From contig NZ_RCUV01000006.1 in assembly GCF_003667545.1 (NCBI RefSeq), forward strand, positions 186,001-250,000: 64,000 nt of DNA. The letters run 5' to 3'. The position numbers and the translations under genes are program-made. Position 1 is the first letter of the stretch; every line of letters begins with the position of its first letter. The notes beneath the pieces were generated by a model. The model did no database searches. It was not told the origin of the DNA and saw only the letters and a program-made list of their open reading frames with translations. Shown here in pieces: positions 42,288 through 52,165 of the stretch. This DNA comes from Mycetocola manganoxydans. GTDB taxonomy: Bacteria; Actinomycetota; Actinomycetes; Actinomycetales; Microbacteriaceae.

Positions 42288-42459
42288 CTGATCTCCGTTC
42301 GGATGTTGGGGTCCGGCGCCCACATTTCAGGCGCCCGGGAACAAGCCCCGCCGCAACTCTGCCCACCCGAGGTTAACGTTTGGTGGCGTGCTTCTGAACA
42401 GGGGCCCAAATGCCCTGATGAGAGCACACCGCCCGGCGGGCGTGGTGCGGCCATGCCTC

Positions 42460-42465
42460 TAACCT
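42460..42465 (+). promoter_or_regulatory. -10 box of senX3-regX3
   Basis: TAACCT followed by six bases and the ATG at 42472, the leaderless geometry. GGTTAAC about 85 bases upstream (42372-42378) matches one of the PHO-box repeats before pstS and may be a RegX3 half-site. Confidence 0.5.
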
Positions 42466-42471
42466 AGTCGT

Positions 42472-43680
42472 ATGGACTCTCCCTGGCTGGTGCTTGCAGC
42501 CCTCCTGCTCGGACTCGTCATCGGCTCCGGGTTCGCCATCGGACTCATCGCAGCAGCACGCCGCGGAGAACGGATCGCGACGGTCGTCGCTCCGTCTGTT
42601 CCCGACGGGGTCAGCCAGGTCCTCGACGCCCTCGAGAGCGCCGGGATCGTGGTCGACCCATCGGGGAACGTCGTGAAGGCATCCCCTGGGGCCCTCGCTC
42701 TCGGCCTGATCCGCGACGGCATGCTCGCTCACCCCGAGTTCGTCAGTCTGGCCGACCGCGTTCGTGACGGCGGCGAGCCGGTCACCGAAGACATCGACAT
42801 CGTTCGCGGGAGGTTCAGTGACGTCGTCCTCCACCTCGGTGTACGCGGCGCGCGACTCGGCACGAGGTATGTCCTTCTTCTGGCGACCGATCACACCGAG
42901 TCCAGGCGGCTCGACGAAGTGCGACGCGACTTCATCGCGAATATCAGCCATGAACTCAAAACCCCCATCGGCGCCGTCGGTCTGCTCGCCGAAGCGCTCG
43001 AGCCGGCGGCCGATGATCCCGACCAGGTACGCAGGTTCGCCGCGCGGCTGGGCACAGAGGCGTCGCGCCTCGCTCGACTGACCGGTGAGATCATCGACCT
43101 GTCAAGACTCCAGGCCGCCGATGCCCTCAACCAGCCGGAACTCCTCGACGTTGACCGCGTCGTCGCGGCTGCGCTCGATCAGAACCGTGTGGCCGCAGAC
43201 GCGGGCGGGGTCACGCTCGTGTCCGCGGGGGACGAGGGGGCACGGGTGTACGGAGATGAAGCGCTACTCGTGGTCGCTGTGCACAACCTCATCTCGAACG
43301 CCATCACCTACTCACCGCCGCGCGGTCGCGTCGGTGTGGGTATCTCCCGCAAGAACGGCGTCATCGAGATCGCCGTCACCGACCAGGGTCCAGGCATCCC
43401 CGAGGAAGACCGCGAGCGTGTGTTCGAACGGTTCTTCCGGATCGACCAGGCCAGGTCGCGGAACACCGGCGGTACCGGCCTCGGCCTCTCGATCGTGAAG
43501 CACACGATCCAGAACCACGGAGGCGAGGTGAAGGTCTGGTCGCTCGTCGGAAAAGGCTCGACATTCACCATCCGGCTTCCCGAAGCATCCGAGAAGCCCC
43601 TCACCGGGCAGATTCGGCTCCCTGTCGATACGGACTCCGTATCGGATTCAAACACCGAACGTGAGGACTCCATCAGATGA
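42472..43680 (+). CDS. senX3: Phosphate-sensing histidine kinase SenX3
   Basis: A 402-residue membrane kinase. One clear N-terminal helix (about residues 5-27), a PAS-like sensor region (about 45-140), the phosphoacceptor motif RRDFIANISHELKTPIGAVG, the N box VVAVHNLISNAITYSP, and the ATP-lid region DQGPGIPEEDRERVFERFFR with TGGTGLGLSIVKHT. It phosphorylates RegX3, encoded with a four-base overlap. Divergent phoU and the pst operon on the same window argue for phosphate as its signal. Only one strong membrane helix is obvious, where characterised SenX3 is described with two. Confidence 0.92.
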   Translation: MDSPWLVLAALLLGLVIGSGFAIGLIAAARRGERIATVVAPSVPDGVSQVLDALESAGIVVDPSGNVVKASPGALALGLIRDGMLAHPEFVSLADRVRDGGEPVTEDIDIVRGRFSDVVLHLGVRGARLGTRYVLLLATDHTESRRLDEVRRDFIANISHELKTPIGAVGLLAEALEPAADDPDQVRRFAARLGTEASRLARLTGEIIDLSRLQAADALNQPELLDVDRVVAAALDQNRVAADAGGVTLVSAGDEGARVYGDEALLVVAVHNLISNAITYSPPRGRVGVGISRKNGVIEIAVTDQGPGIPEEDRERVFERFFRIDQARSRNTGGTGLGLSIVKHTIQNHGGEVKVWSLVGKGSTFTIRLPEASEKPLTGQIRLPVDTDSVSDSNTEREDSIR

Positions 43681-44357
43681 CCCGCATTCTCCTTGTCGAA
43701 GACGAAGCAGCCCTGAGCGAGCCCCTCGCCTACCTGCTCGGTCGTGAGGGATACGAGATCGACGTCGTCGAAGACGGGCCAAGCGCGGTGACGGCATTCT
43801 CCGCGACCGAGCCGGACCTGGTGCTTCTCGACCTCATGCTTCCCGGGATCCCGGGAACCGAGGTGTGCAGGCAGATCCGAGCGGTGTCCTCGGCGCCGAT
43901 CATCATGCTCACAGCGAAGGACTCCGAAGTCGATATCGTCGTCGGGCTGGAACTCGGTGCAGACGATTATGTGACGAAGCCGTACTCCAGCCGAGAACTC
44001 CTCGCCCGAATCCGGGCCGTCCTCCGTCGCCGCGGAACCGACGACGAGGTCGACGAAGCCGTACTCGAGGCCGGGACCGTCCGGATGGATCTCGAGCGCC
44101 ACACCGTCGAAGTGAATGGCGCCGAGACGGCTATGCCCCTCAAGGAATTCGAGCTGCTCGAACTCCTGCTGCGGAATGCCGGCCGCGTACTCACCCGCGG
44201 ACAACTCATCGATCGTGTCTGGGGGAGCGATTACTTCGGCGACACCAAGACGCTCGATGTCCACATCAAGCGGATTCGCTCGCGCATCGAGGAGAACCCC
44301 TCAGAACCGCGGATGCTCGTCACCGTTCGCGGGCTCGGCTACCGTTTCGAAGCCTGA
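43677..44357 (+). CDS. regX3: Response regulator RegX3
   Basis: A 226-residue OmpR-family regulator that activates phosphate-starvation genes. The receiver domain has the acidic pair E8-D9, the phosphoacceptor D52 in LVLLDLMLPG, T79 and K101 in YVTKPYS. The winged helix (about 130-225) contains MPLKEFELLELLLRNAGRVL and the recognition helix near DTKTLDVHIKRIRSRIE. Overlaps senX3 by four bases and ends before a strong terminator. PHO-box-like repeats upstream of pstS are the expected target. Confidence 0.95.
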   Translation: MTRILLVEDEAALSEPLAYLLGREGYEIDVVEDGPSAVTAFSATEPDLVLLDLMLPGIPGTEVCRQIRAVSSAPIIMLTAKDSEVDIVVGLELGADDYVTKPYSSRELLARIRAVLRRRGTDDEVDEAVLEAGTVRMDLERHTVEVNGAETAMPLKEFELLELLLRNAGRVLTRGQLIDRVWGSDYFGDTKTLDVHIKRIRSRIEENPSEPRMLVTVRGLGYRFEA

Positions 44358-44365
44358 TCGATCGA

Positions 44366-44403
44366 AAAAAGCGCGACGCCCCTGCCGGGGCGTCGCGCTT
44401 TTT
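44366..44403. terminator. Bidirectional terminator between regX3 and lpqE
   Basis: AAAAAGCGCGACGCCCC (44366-44382) pairs fully with its complement (44387-44403) over a TGCC loop, ending in a T tract on either strand. It serves both convergent genes. Confidence 0.94.
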
Positions 44404-44414
44404 GAAGTCGACGG

Positions 44415-44945
44415 CTATTCGCCCTCGGGCGTAGCCTCAGGTGTGCTCGTCGGGCTCGCCGAACGGATCGGCACCGGTGGGCTCGGCACGAGGTCGCTGT
44501 ATTCGGGCAGCGAGCCGTCGAGAACGGGGACGAGTATCTCCACGCCGGTCTCGTCGCCGTACTGGAAGAACACGGTGGTGAGCGAGCCGGGCAGGGCGTC
44601 GACGCCCGCGAGCAGGATCGGCTCGTCCTCGGCGGTGCCGAATGACACGGTCGACTCTTCGGGAACCTTGACGGTGACTGTCCCGTCTTCGCCCTCACCG
44701 AACTGGATGTCGAGGGACTGCGCAGAGCCACCGTTGGTCACAGACGCGATGAGGTTCCCGTCGGTACCCTCCTCGCCCATGATGATCAGCGCGTTGCGGA
44801 TCTTGAGATCACCGACGCGACCCGACACGCCATCGCTCGGGTCGTAGTTCTTCGTCGTGGCCTGCGGGGCGACCAGGTTGCACGCGCTGGTGCCCAATAC
44901 GACGGTGGCCGCCAGCACGACGGATGCGATCAAACGCGCCTTCAC
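44415..44945 (-). CDS. lpqE: LpqE-like lipoprotein
   Basis: A 176-residue exported lipoprotein. The signal peptide (about 1-20) ends in the lipobox GTSAC. A single beta-rich domain (about 35-150) contains LKIRNALIIMGEEGTDGNLIASVTN, in the style of DUF461/PCu(A)C-like sandwich folds, followed by a proline- and serine-rich tail. Naming rests on position: in mycobacteria lpqE is divergent from carD-ispD-ispF-cysS-rlmB, exactly as here. Its function is unknown. A copper-chaperone-like role is only suggested by the fold. Confidence 0.75.
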   Translation of the reverse strand: MKARLIASVVLAATVVLGTSACNLVAPQATTKNYDPSDGVSGRVGDLKIRNALIIMGEEGTDGNLIASVTNGGSAQSLDIQFGEGEDGTVTVKVPEESTVSFGTAEDEPILLAGVDALPGSLTTVFFQYGDETGVEILVPVLDGSLPEYSDLVPSPPVPIRSASPTSTPEATPEGE

Positions 44946-45068
44946 AGGTCCTCCAAGAACACAGGGCTGCGCACGCGGAAACAGCGTGCGGGAACGAGTC
45001 CGAGTTTAGCTTAGCCAGTCGCTCGCGCCGCCCAACGCTGGGCGAACTTTAGTGCATACCCCCTGTGG

Positions 45069-45074
45069 TATTCT
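45069..45074 (+). promoter_or_regulatory. -10 box of carD
   Basis: TATTCT lies 27 bases before the carD ATG and implies a leader of about 20 bases with GAAGGGA as ribosome site. The -35 is weak (ACTTTA or AACTTT). Confidence 0.5.
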
Positions 45075-45100
45075 GGTAGATGCTGAAGGGATACACATCC

Positions 45101-45583
45101 ATGCTTTTTGAGGTTGGCGAAACCGTCGTATACCCCCACCACGGAGCCGCAACTATTGCGGAAGTGAAAACTCGGGTCATCAAGGGAGAAGAGAAGCTTT
45201 ATCTGAAGCTTCGCGTCACCCAGGGTGACCTCGTTATCGAGGTGCCCGCTGAGAACGTCGATCTGGTCGGCGTTCGTGACGTTATTGGTAAAGAAGGTCT
45301 TGAGCGCGTCTTCGACGTGCTTCGTGCGCCGTTCACTGAAGAACCCACGAACTGGTCGCGCCGGTACAAGGCCAACCTTGAGAAGCTCGCCTCGGGCGAC
45401 GTCATCAAGGTGAGCGAGGTCGTTCGCGACCTGTGGCGCCGGGACCAGGACCGCGGTCTTTCGGCCGGCGAAAAGCGCATGCTTGCAAAGGCACGCCAGA
45501 TTCTCATCTCGGAACTCGCCCTCGCGGAGAAGACCGACGAAGAGAAGGCGTCGAACGTGCTTGATGAGGTTTTGGCTTCATAG
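45101..45583 (+). CDS. carD: CarD-family RNA polymerase-binding transcription factor
   Basis: A 160-residue essential transcription factor that stabilises the open promoter complex, important at rRNA promoters in actinobacteria. The N-terminal RNA-polymerase-interacting domain has [20 protein letters not shown] and [21 protein letters not shown]. The C-terminal helical domain binds DNA, with the tryptophan in [19 protein letters not shown] and a second one in [18 protein letters not shown] 45101 is the family start; an ATG at 45080 lies close to the -10 box and adds out-of-family residues. Codon use is less GC-biased at the start than in neighbours. Confidence 0.95.
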   Translation: MLFEVGETVVYPHHGAATIAEVKTRVIKGEEKLYLKLRVTQGDLVIEVPAENVDLVGVRDVIGKEGLERVFDVLRAPFTEEPTNWSRRYKANLEKLASGDVIKVSEVVRDLWRRDQDRGLSAGEKRMLAKARQILISELALAEKTDEEKASNVLDEVLAS

Positions 45584-45586
45584 TGT

Positions 45587-45714
45587 GATCTCGACAGGCT
45601 TGGTTACTGAGCCTGTTGAAGTGCGATCACCGGGTTTACTGGTGGTCGAGCTTTTTGTCGTTGATCTCGACAGGCTCGATCACCGGGTTTTCAGTGGTCG
45701 GGCTTTTTGTCGTT
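45587..45714 (+). repeat. Tandemly duplicated intergenic repeat (REP-like)
   Basis: Two units lie head to tail in the gap after carD. Each starts GATCTCGACAGGCT (45587-45600 and 45663-45676) and ends with a near-identical block of 38-39 bases, from CGATCACCGGGTTT through CTTTTTGTCGTT (45624-45662 and 45677-45714). Unit one carries 23 extra bases that complete an inverted repeat TCGACAGGCT/AGCCTGTTGA (45591-45619). It resembles dispersed CGACAGGCT repeats common between genes in this group of bacteria. The element is non-coding. Confidence 0.8.
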
Positions 45715-45798
45715 ATTGAGGCGCCGTGCGACCCGGTATGGCGTGGGGAACACTCGGCGGCTCTGGGGCGAGCGCAGCGGGTCGGTAGGCTCGGGAAC

Positions 45799-46974
45799 AT
45801 GAATACGCGCTCCCCGATCGTCGGCGTCATCGTCGTCGCCGCAGGCAGTGGGACGCGCCTCGGCGCCGACCGCCCCAAAGCTTTCGTCGACTGCGCCGGA
45901 CGCACCGTGCTCGAACGATCCCTCGATTCCGTGTTCGGTATGCAACGTGAAGCGCAGGTCGTCGTCGTCGCCCCTGCGGACCTCGTCGCCGAGGCAGAAG
46001 ACATCGCACGCCGGGCGGCAGGTGCTGCCGAATCGTCGATTTCCGTCGTCGCCGGTGGGGACACCCGGCAGCAATCCGTGTCGAACGGACTCGCGGCTCT
46101 CGACGCCGGCATCCGGATCGTCCTCGTTCACGACGCCGCGCGCGCTCTGACGCCCGCCGCGATCTTCGACGACGTCGTGACGGGTGTCGCGCAGACGGCA
46201 TCCGGAATCGTGCCGGGAGTTCCGGTGCAGGACACCGTGAAGCGGGTCGACGACGACGATGCGGTCGTCGAAACGATCGACCGCGCCGAATTGCGGTCGA
46301 TCCAGACACCGCAGGGCTTCCCGCGAGCGTCGCTCGCTGCCGCGTACGCGGATGCCGAGATCGAATACACCGACGATGCGGCCTTGTTCGCCGCCGCCGG
46401 ACATCCCGTGTCCGTGATCGACGGAGACGCGCTCTCGTTCAAGATCACGACCCCGTGGGACCTGCGGCGCGCGGAAGGTCTCCTCGCGAGCGCCCCCGCG
46501 AGCATCCGGGTCGGGATCGGAACAGACGTCCACGCCTATGACGATGAGTCAGAGCTCTGGCTTGCCGGTCTGGCGTGGCCGGGGGAGCGGGGCCTCTCCG
46601 GGCACAGCGACGGGGATCCCGTCTGCCATGCGATCACCGATGCGCTGCTCTCAGCCGCCGGCCTCGGCGACATCGGCAGCGTCTTCGGCACGAGTGACCC
46701 GCGATTCGCCGGGGCCCACGGTGAGACCTTCCTCACCGCGACCCGGTCGAGGCTGGCCGACGACGGCTTCACCATCGGAAACGTTGCCGTGCAGATCATG
46801 GGCAACAGCCCCCGGTTCGCGCCCCGTCGTGACGAGGCAGAAGTCTTCCTCACAGGTCTGCTCGGCGCTCCGGTGAGTATCGCGGCGACGACGACCGACG
46901 GACTCGGATTCACCGGTCGCGGAGAGGGCGTGTGCGCCATCGCGACCGCGACGGTGTCGCGCCAGTACTCTTGA
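45799..46974 (+). CDS. ispDF: Bifunctional IspD/IspF, isoprenoid precursor synthesis
   Basis: A 391-residue fusion of two MEP-pathway enzymes. Residues about 1-232 are IspD, the cytidylyltransferase that makes CDP-ME, with VVAAGSGTRLGADRPKAFV, HDAARALTP and PVQDTVKRVD. Residues about 235-391 are IspF, the cyclodiphosphate synthase, with GIGTDVHAYDDE and GLSGHSDGDPVCHAITDALL supplying the zinc ligands, and ending TTTDGLGFTGRGEG. ATG 45799 is chosen as the family start, with TAGGCT (45786-45791) seven bases upstream for a leaderless message. The intermediate step (IspE) is not in the window. Confidence 0.94.
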   Translation: MNTRSPIVGVIVVAAGSGTRLGADRPKAFVDCAGRTVLERSLDSVFGMQREAQVVVVAPADLVAEAEDIARRAAGAAESSISVVAGGDTRQQSVSNGLAALDAGIRIVLVHDAARALTPAAIFDDVVTGVAQTASGIVPGVPVQDTVKRVDDDDAVVETIDRAELRSIQTPQGFPRASLAAAYADAEIEYTDDAALFAAAGHPVSVIDGDALSFKITTPWDLRRAEGLLASAPASIRVGIGTDVHAYDDESELWLAGLAWPGERGLSGHSDGDPVCHAITDALLSAAGLGDIGSVFGTSDPRFAGAHGETFLTATRSRLADDGFTIGNVAVQIMGNSPRFAPRRDEAEVFLTGLLGAPVSIAATTTDGLGFTGRGEGVCAIATATVSRQYS

Positions 46975-46977
46975 GTC

Positions 46978-48396
46978 GTGGCAATCCAACTCTATGACTC
47001 CCGGGCGCAGGCCCTCCGTGACTTCACCCCGCTCGTCCCCGGCAAGGTCGGAGTCTATGTCTGTGGACCCACGGTCCAGTCATCCCCCCACATCGGCCAC
47101 TTGCGATCGGCGCTCGTCTACGACCAGATGCGCCGCTGGCTGAACTACTCGGGATACGACGTCACCCTTGTGCGCAACGTCACCGACATCGACGACAAGG
47201 TCCTCGTCAACGCGTCCGGGAACGAGGAGTGGTGGGCTCTCGCCTATCGCACCGAGCTGGAGTTCTCCGCCGGTTACCGCGCTCTCGGCATCCTGCCGCC
47301 CACCTACGAACCCCGCGCGACGGCGAGCATCCAGCAGATGCACGCGATCATCGAACGGCTGATCGCGAACGCGCACGCCTACGTTGCCGAAGACGGTTCG
47401 GGCGACGTGTACTTCGACGTCCGCAGTTGGCCCGGATACGGTGCTCTGACCCGTCAGAACATCGACAGCATGGACGCAGCGACGGATGCCGATCCGCGCG
47501 GCAAGCGGGACCCGCGCGACTTCGCGCTCTGGAAAGGACACAAGGCTGACGAACCCTCGTCGGCGGCGTGGCCCAGCCCCTGGGGCGACGGCAGACCTGG
47601 CTGGCACATCGAATGCTCTGCGATGGCGAGCCGTTACCTCGGCGCCGCTTTCGACATTCACGGTGGCGGACTCGACCTGCGCTTTCCGCACCACGAGAAC
47701 GAGCTTGCCCAGTCGACAGCGGCAGGCGACCCGTTCGCGTCGTACTGGGTGCACAACGGGCTCGTGAACGTCAACGGTCAGAAAATGTCCAAGTCGCTGG
47801 GTAATTCGGTGTACGCGGCGGACCTTCTCGGCGCGGCACGACCGATCGTCGTTCGTTACTACCTCGGCCAGGCGCACTACCGGTCGACCATCGATTACCA
47901 CGATGGCGCGCTCCTCGAAGCAGAGGCAGCGCTCGATCGCATCGAGAGCTTCCTCGACCGGGTCACCCGTCGACTCACCGGCACCCGTTTCGCGGGGACA
48001 GGCACCGAGCAGATTCCGGATGCCTTCGCTGCCGCGATGGACGACGATCTGTCCATCCCGCAGGCACTCGCGGTATTGCATGACACAATAAGGCAAGGCA
48101 ACGCGAGCATTGACGGGGAAGACCTCGCCTCAGCCGCCGCGGCGCAAGGGCAGGTGATGGCCATGACCGAGGTTCTCGGAATCAACCCTCTCTCGCCCGA
48201 ATGGTCCCGCGGTCAGGACACAGCAGCATCCGCGGCGCTCGACACGCTCGTCGACACGTTGCTCGACGAGCGCCAGCAGGCCAGGGCGGCACGCGATTTC
48301 GCGGCCGCCGACAGGATCCGCAATGTCCTCACGACAGCGGGAATCACGATTGAAGACACCTCAACGGGTGCACATTGGAGTATTGATGGCCAGTAA
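46978..48396 (+). CDS. cysS: Cysteinyl-tRNA synthetase
   Basis: A 472-residue class I synthetase that charges tRNA-Cys. Seen: the zinc-site cysteine in [20 protein letters not shown] with its HIGH signature, the zinc residues in WHIECSAMA and [14 protein letters not shown], and the KMSKS loop [11 protein letters not shown]. The start is GTG 46978, three bases after the ispDF stop. Full length, including the C-terminal helical domain. It overlaps rlmB by 11 bases. Ordered as in mycobacteria (ispD, ispF, cysS, rlmB). Confidence 0.96.
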   Translation: MAIQLYDSRAQALRDFTPLVPGKVGVYVCGPTVQSSPHIGHLRSALVYDQMRRWLNYSGYDVTLVRNVTDIDDKVLVNASGNEEWWALAYRTELEFSAGYRALGILPPTYEPRATASIQQMHAIIERLIANAHAYVAEDGSGDVYFDVRSWPGYGALTRQNIDSMDAATDADPRGKRDPRDFALWKGHKADEPSSAAWPSPWGDGRPGWHIECSAMASRYLGAAFDIHGGGLDLRFPHHENELAQSTAAGDPFASYWVHNGLVNVNGQKMSKSLGNSVYAADLLGAARPIVVRYYLGQAHYRSTIDYHDGALLEAEAALDRIESFLDRVTRRLTGTRFAGTGTEQIPDAFAAAMDDDLSIPQALAVLHDTIRQGNASIDGEDLASAAAAQGQVMAMTEVLGINPLSPEWSRGQDTAASAALDTLVDTLLDERQQARAARDFAAADRIRNVLTTAGITIEDTSTGAHWSIDGQ

Positions 48397-49402
48397 GGAT
48401 GGCCGCCCAGGGGCGGTTCGGAAGACGAAGAAGGGCCCGGCAAAGGGAACCGGTGGCCTCGGCCGCCGCGCCCTCGAGGGCAAGGGACCGACGCCCAAGG
48501 CCGAGGACCGGACCTATCACGCCGCAGGTAAGCGCAAGATCGCCAAGGACCGGTTGAGCCAGGCTCAGGCCAAGTCCGGTGGACGGCCGAGCACCGCACC
48601 CGTCGCCGGCCGCAAGCCCAAGCAGAAGCAGGCCGACGACAGCGAGATCGTCACGGGCCGCAACTCGGTACTCGAAGCCCTCCGCGCCAAAATTCCGGCT
48701 TCGGCGCTGTACATGGCGACCCGGATCGAGTTCGACGACCGGGTGAAGGAAGTTCTCGCCCTGGCAACGGCTCGCGGCCTCCCGATCCTCGAGGTCATGC
48801 GCCCCGAACTCGACCGCCTCGCCGGTTTCGACTCTGTGCACCAGGGACTCGCGCTCAAGGTTCCGCCGTACTCGTACGCCCACCCCACCGAACTGCTCGA
48901 GCAGGTCGTATCGCGCGGTCAGGTTCCGCTCTTCGTCGCGCTTGACGGCGTCACCGATCCTCGTAACCTCGGTGCCATCATCCGCTCGACCGCGGCGTTC
49001 GGCGGCCAGGGTGTCATCGTTCCACAGCGGCGCTCCGTCGGACTGACAGCGTCTGCCTGGAAGACGTCGGCCGGTGCCGCAGCGCGTACGCCGGTCGCCA
49101 TGGCGACGAACCTGACCCAGACGCTCAAGGCGTTCAAGGCAGCAGGCGTCTTCGTCGTCGGTCTCGATGGGGGCGGCACGACCGACCTTCCCGGTCTCGA
49201 ACTCGCCGACCGGCCGCTCGTCGTCGTCGTCGGCAGCGAGGGCAAGGGGCTGTCGCGCCTCGTCACAGAAACCTGTGACGCGATCGTGTCGATCCCGATC
49301 TCGGCAGCCACCGAGTCGCTGAACGCCGGCATCGCGGCATCCGTCACTCTCTACGAGATCTCGAAGATGCGCGCATCAGGCAAGAAGGCCAAGAAGAAGT
49401 AG
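48386..49402 (+). CDS. rlmB: 23S rRNA (guanosine-2'-O)-methyltransferase RlmB
   Basis: A 338-residue SPOUT methyltransferase that methylates a guanosine of the 23S rRNA peptidyl-transferase region. A basic, low-complexity N-terminal tail (about 1-85, rich in Lys and Gly) precedes the substrate-binding domain (IVTGRNSVLEALRAK). The SPOUT core carries motifs 1-3: DPRNLGAIIRSTAAFG, VVVGSEGKGLSRLV and IPISAATESLNAGIAASV. ATG 48386 follows GGAG and overlaps cysS. The long basic tail is typical of actinobacterial members and may bind RNA. Confidence 0.92.
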   Translation: MASKDGRPGAVRKTKKGPAKGTGGLGRRALEGKGPTPKAEDRTYHAAGKRKIAKDRLSQAQAKSGGRPSTAPVAGRKPKQKQADDSEIVTGRNSVLEALRAKIPASALYMATRIEFDDRVKEVLALATARGLPILEVMRPELDRLAGFDSVHQGLALKVPPYSYAHPTELLEQVVSRGQVPLFVALDGVTDPRNLGAIIRSTAAFGGQGVIVPQRRSVGLTASAWKTSAGAAARTPVAMATNLTQTLKAFKAAGVFVVGLDGGGTTDLPGLELADRPLVVVVGSEGKGLSRLVTETCDAIVSIPISAATESLNAGIAASVTLYEISKMRASGKKAKKK

Positions 49403-49436
49403 GGCCTGACGTTCTTTCAGCTGGCGCGGCCCGGTC

Positions 49437-50723
49437 TCAGACCCGGTCGCGCCAGTTCTCGTTCGGGCTGTCGATCACCGCGGTCGGCAGCGTGATGGCG
49501 CCGGTCGGGGGAGCGATCACCGTTGCTTCGTCGCGGCGGTGACGCAGGATGTCGTTGATGTATGAGGTCAGCGCTTCGGCGAGCGGTACATCCCTGGCCT
49601 GGTTCTGGGACATGAACCAGCGGTGCTCGAGCAATTGGTGGAAGACCTCGGCCGGTTCGAGTTTGCCCTTGAGATCGCGCGGAATCGACTTGATGACGGG
49701 CTCGAAGACCCGGATCAGCCATTCGTGCGCCATCATCTCTTCGTCCATGTTCGCTTTCGCGAACGTCGCGCCGTACGAGTCCAGGTCGTTGAGCAGCCGT
49801 CGGGCCTGGTTCTCGCCGGCGTCGAGCCCGGTCAGCCGGAGCAGGCGGCGCTGGTGGTGGCCGGCATCGACGACCTTCGGCTGGATCCGCACCCGCGAGC
49901 CGGTCTCGTCTGTCTTGATCGCGAGCTCTTCGATGTCGAAGCCGAGTTCGTTGAGGCGGTGCACCCGCTCGTTGATCCGCCAGCGTTCGCTCGAAGAAAA
50001 GGACTCGGACCCGGTGAGTTCGGTCCACAGTGAGCGGTAGGCGGCGACGATGCCGTCCGAGAGCTTGATCGGGTCGAGGGCGTCGTCGACCCGGCCGCCG
50101 GCCTCGAGGTCCATGAGCTCGCCGGCGATGTTGACTCGGGCGATCTCGAGGTCGTTCTCCCTCTGCCCGTTCGACAGGCCGCCGCCGTACAGCTTGCCGG
50201 TCTCGGCGTCGACGAGGTAGGCGGCGAAAGCGCCGGCGTCGCGCCGGAACAGAGTGTTCGACAGCGAGACGTCACCCCAGAAGAAGCCGGCGATGTGAAG
50301 CCTGGCGAGGAGTACGGCGAGCGCGTCGACAAGCCGACCGGCCGTATCCGGGCGCAATTGCTGCGAGAACAGCGCGCGATACGGAAGCGAGAACTTGAGG
50401 TGCCGCGTGACGAGCACGCTCGGCAGGGGATCGCCGGATTCGTCGGATCGCCCGGTGATGACGGCGACCGGGTCGACGCACGGGATGTCCATGCGCTGAA
50501 GCGTGCGCAACATGTCGTATTCGCCGCGGGCCATCTCGGCGGTCGTTTCCTTCACAGCGACGACGTAGCCGGAAAGGTTCGCGAAGCGCACGAGGTGGCG
50601 TGAAATTCCCTTGGGAAGCGACGCAATGGTCTCGTTGGGCCAGTTCTCCAGCGGCAGGTCCCACGGCAGGTCGAGAAGCGCCGGATCGACGGTGGCGGCT
50701 GTGATGTTCAGTGATGCGCTCAT
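49437..50723 (-). CDS. DUF4032 protein with kinase-like fold
   Basis: A 428-residue cytoplasmic protein. The first half (about 1-235) resembles a lipopolysaccharide- or aminoglycoside-kinase fold: a lysine in YVVAVKETTAEMARGEY, the catalytic-loop-like FFWGDVSLSNTLFRRDAG (with D but no HxD), and a metal-loop-like AAYLVDAETGKLYGG. The second half is the DUF4032 domain, including LLRLTGLDAGENQARRLLNDL and LEHRWFMSQNQARDV. Target unknown; phosphotransfer is suggested only by the fold. It is convergent with rlmB and separated from the sugar-ABC ATPase gene by a strong hairpin. Confidence 0.8.
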   Translation of the reverse strand: MSASLNITAATVDPALLDLPWDLPLENWPNETIASLPKGISRHLVRFANLSGYVVAVKETTAEMARGEYDMLRTLQRMDIPCVDPVAVITGRSDESGDPLPSVLVTRHLKFSLPYRALFSQQLRPDTAGRLVDALAVLLARLHIAGFFWGDVSLSNTLFRRDAGAFAAYLVDAETGKLYGGGLSNGQRENDLEIARVNIAGELMDLEAGGRVDDALDPIKLSDGIVAAYRSLWTELTGSESFSSSERWRINERVHRLNELGFDIEELAIKTDETGSRVRIQPKVVDAGHHQRRLLRLTGLDAGENQARRLLNDLDSYGATFAKANMDEEMMAHEWLIRVFEPVIKSIPRDLKGKLEPAEVFHQLLEHRWFMSQNQARDVPLAEALTSYINDILRHRRDEATVIAPPTGAITLPTAVIDSPNENWRDRV

Positions 50724-50739
50724 GGTGAGTTAAACAGTA

Positions 50740-50776
50740 GCGCCGGCTGGCGGGGCGAAACCCCGCCAGCCGGCGC
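50740..50776 (-). terminator. Terminator-like hairpin after the sugar ABC ATPase
   Basis: GCGCCGGCTGGCGGGG (50740-50755) pairs perfectly with its complement (50761-50776) over a CGAAA loop, seven bases after the ATPase gene stop. There is no long U tract. It separates that gene from the DUF4032 gene on the same strand. Confidence 0.75.
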
Positions 50777-50783
50777 GATGCTG

Positions 50784-51884
<1,101 letters not shown>

Positions 51885-52165
51885 GTTGTGCTCCTTCACC
51901 GGCAGGTACGTGCCGGACGATCCGAGTGAATGGATTCATGCATTGCCTGCTGCGTTGCATGCGCGCGGTCGTGCGGGTACACGATCGCGAGACTTCAGTA
52001 TGGCATGAAGTGAAGGCCCGGGTGCGGGTTTCGCGCGGTGTCCGTACCCGCGGCATGCAGCATCCGTTTGGGCATTTCCCAGACTGCACAACTACGATCG
52101 GTGGGTGTTGGCCGCGGCAACCCGACCCGAAACCGACCGAATACTCACCCCCGAAGCGAGGATTT

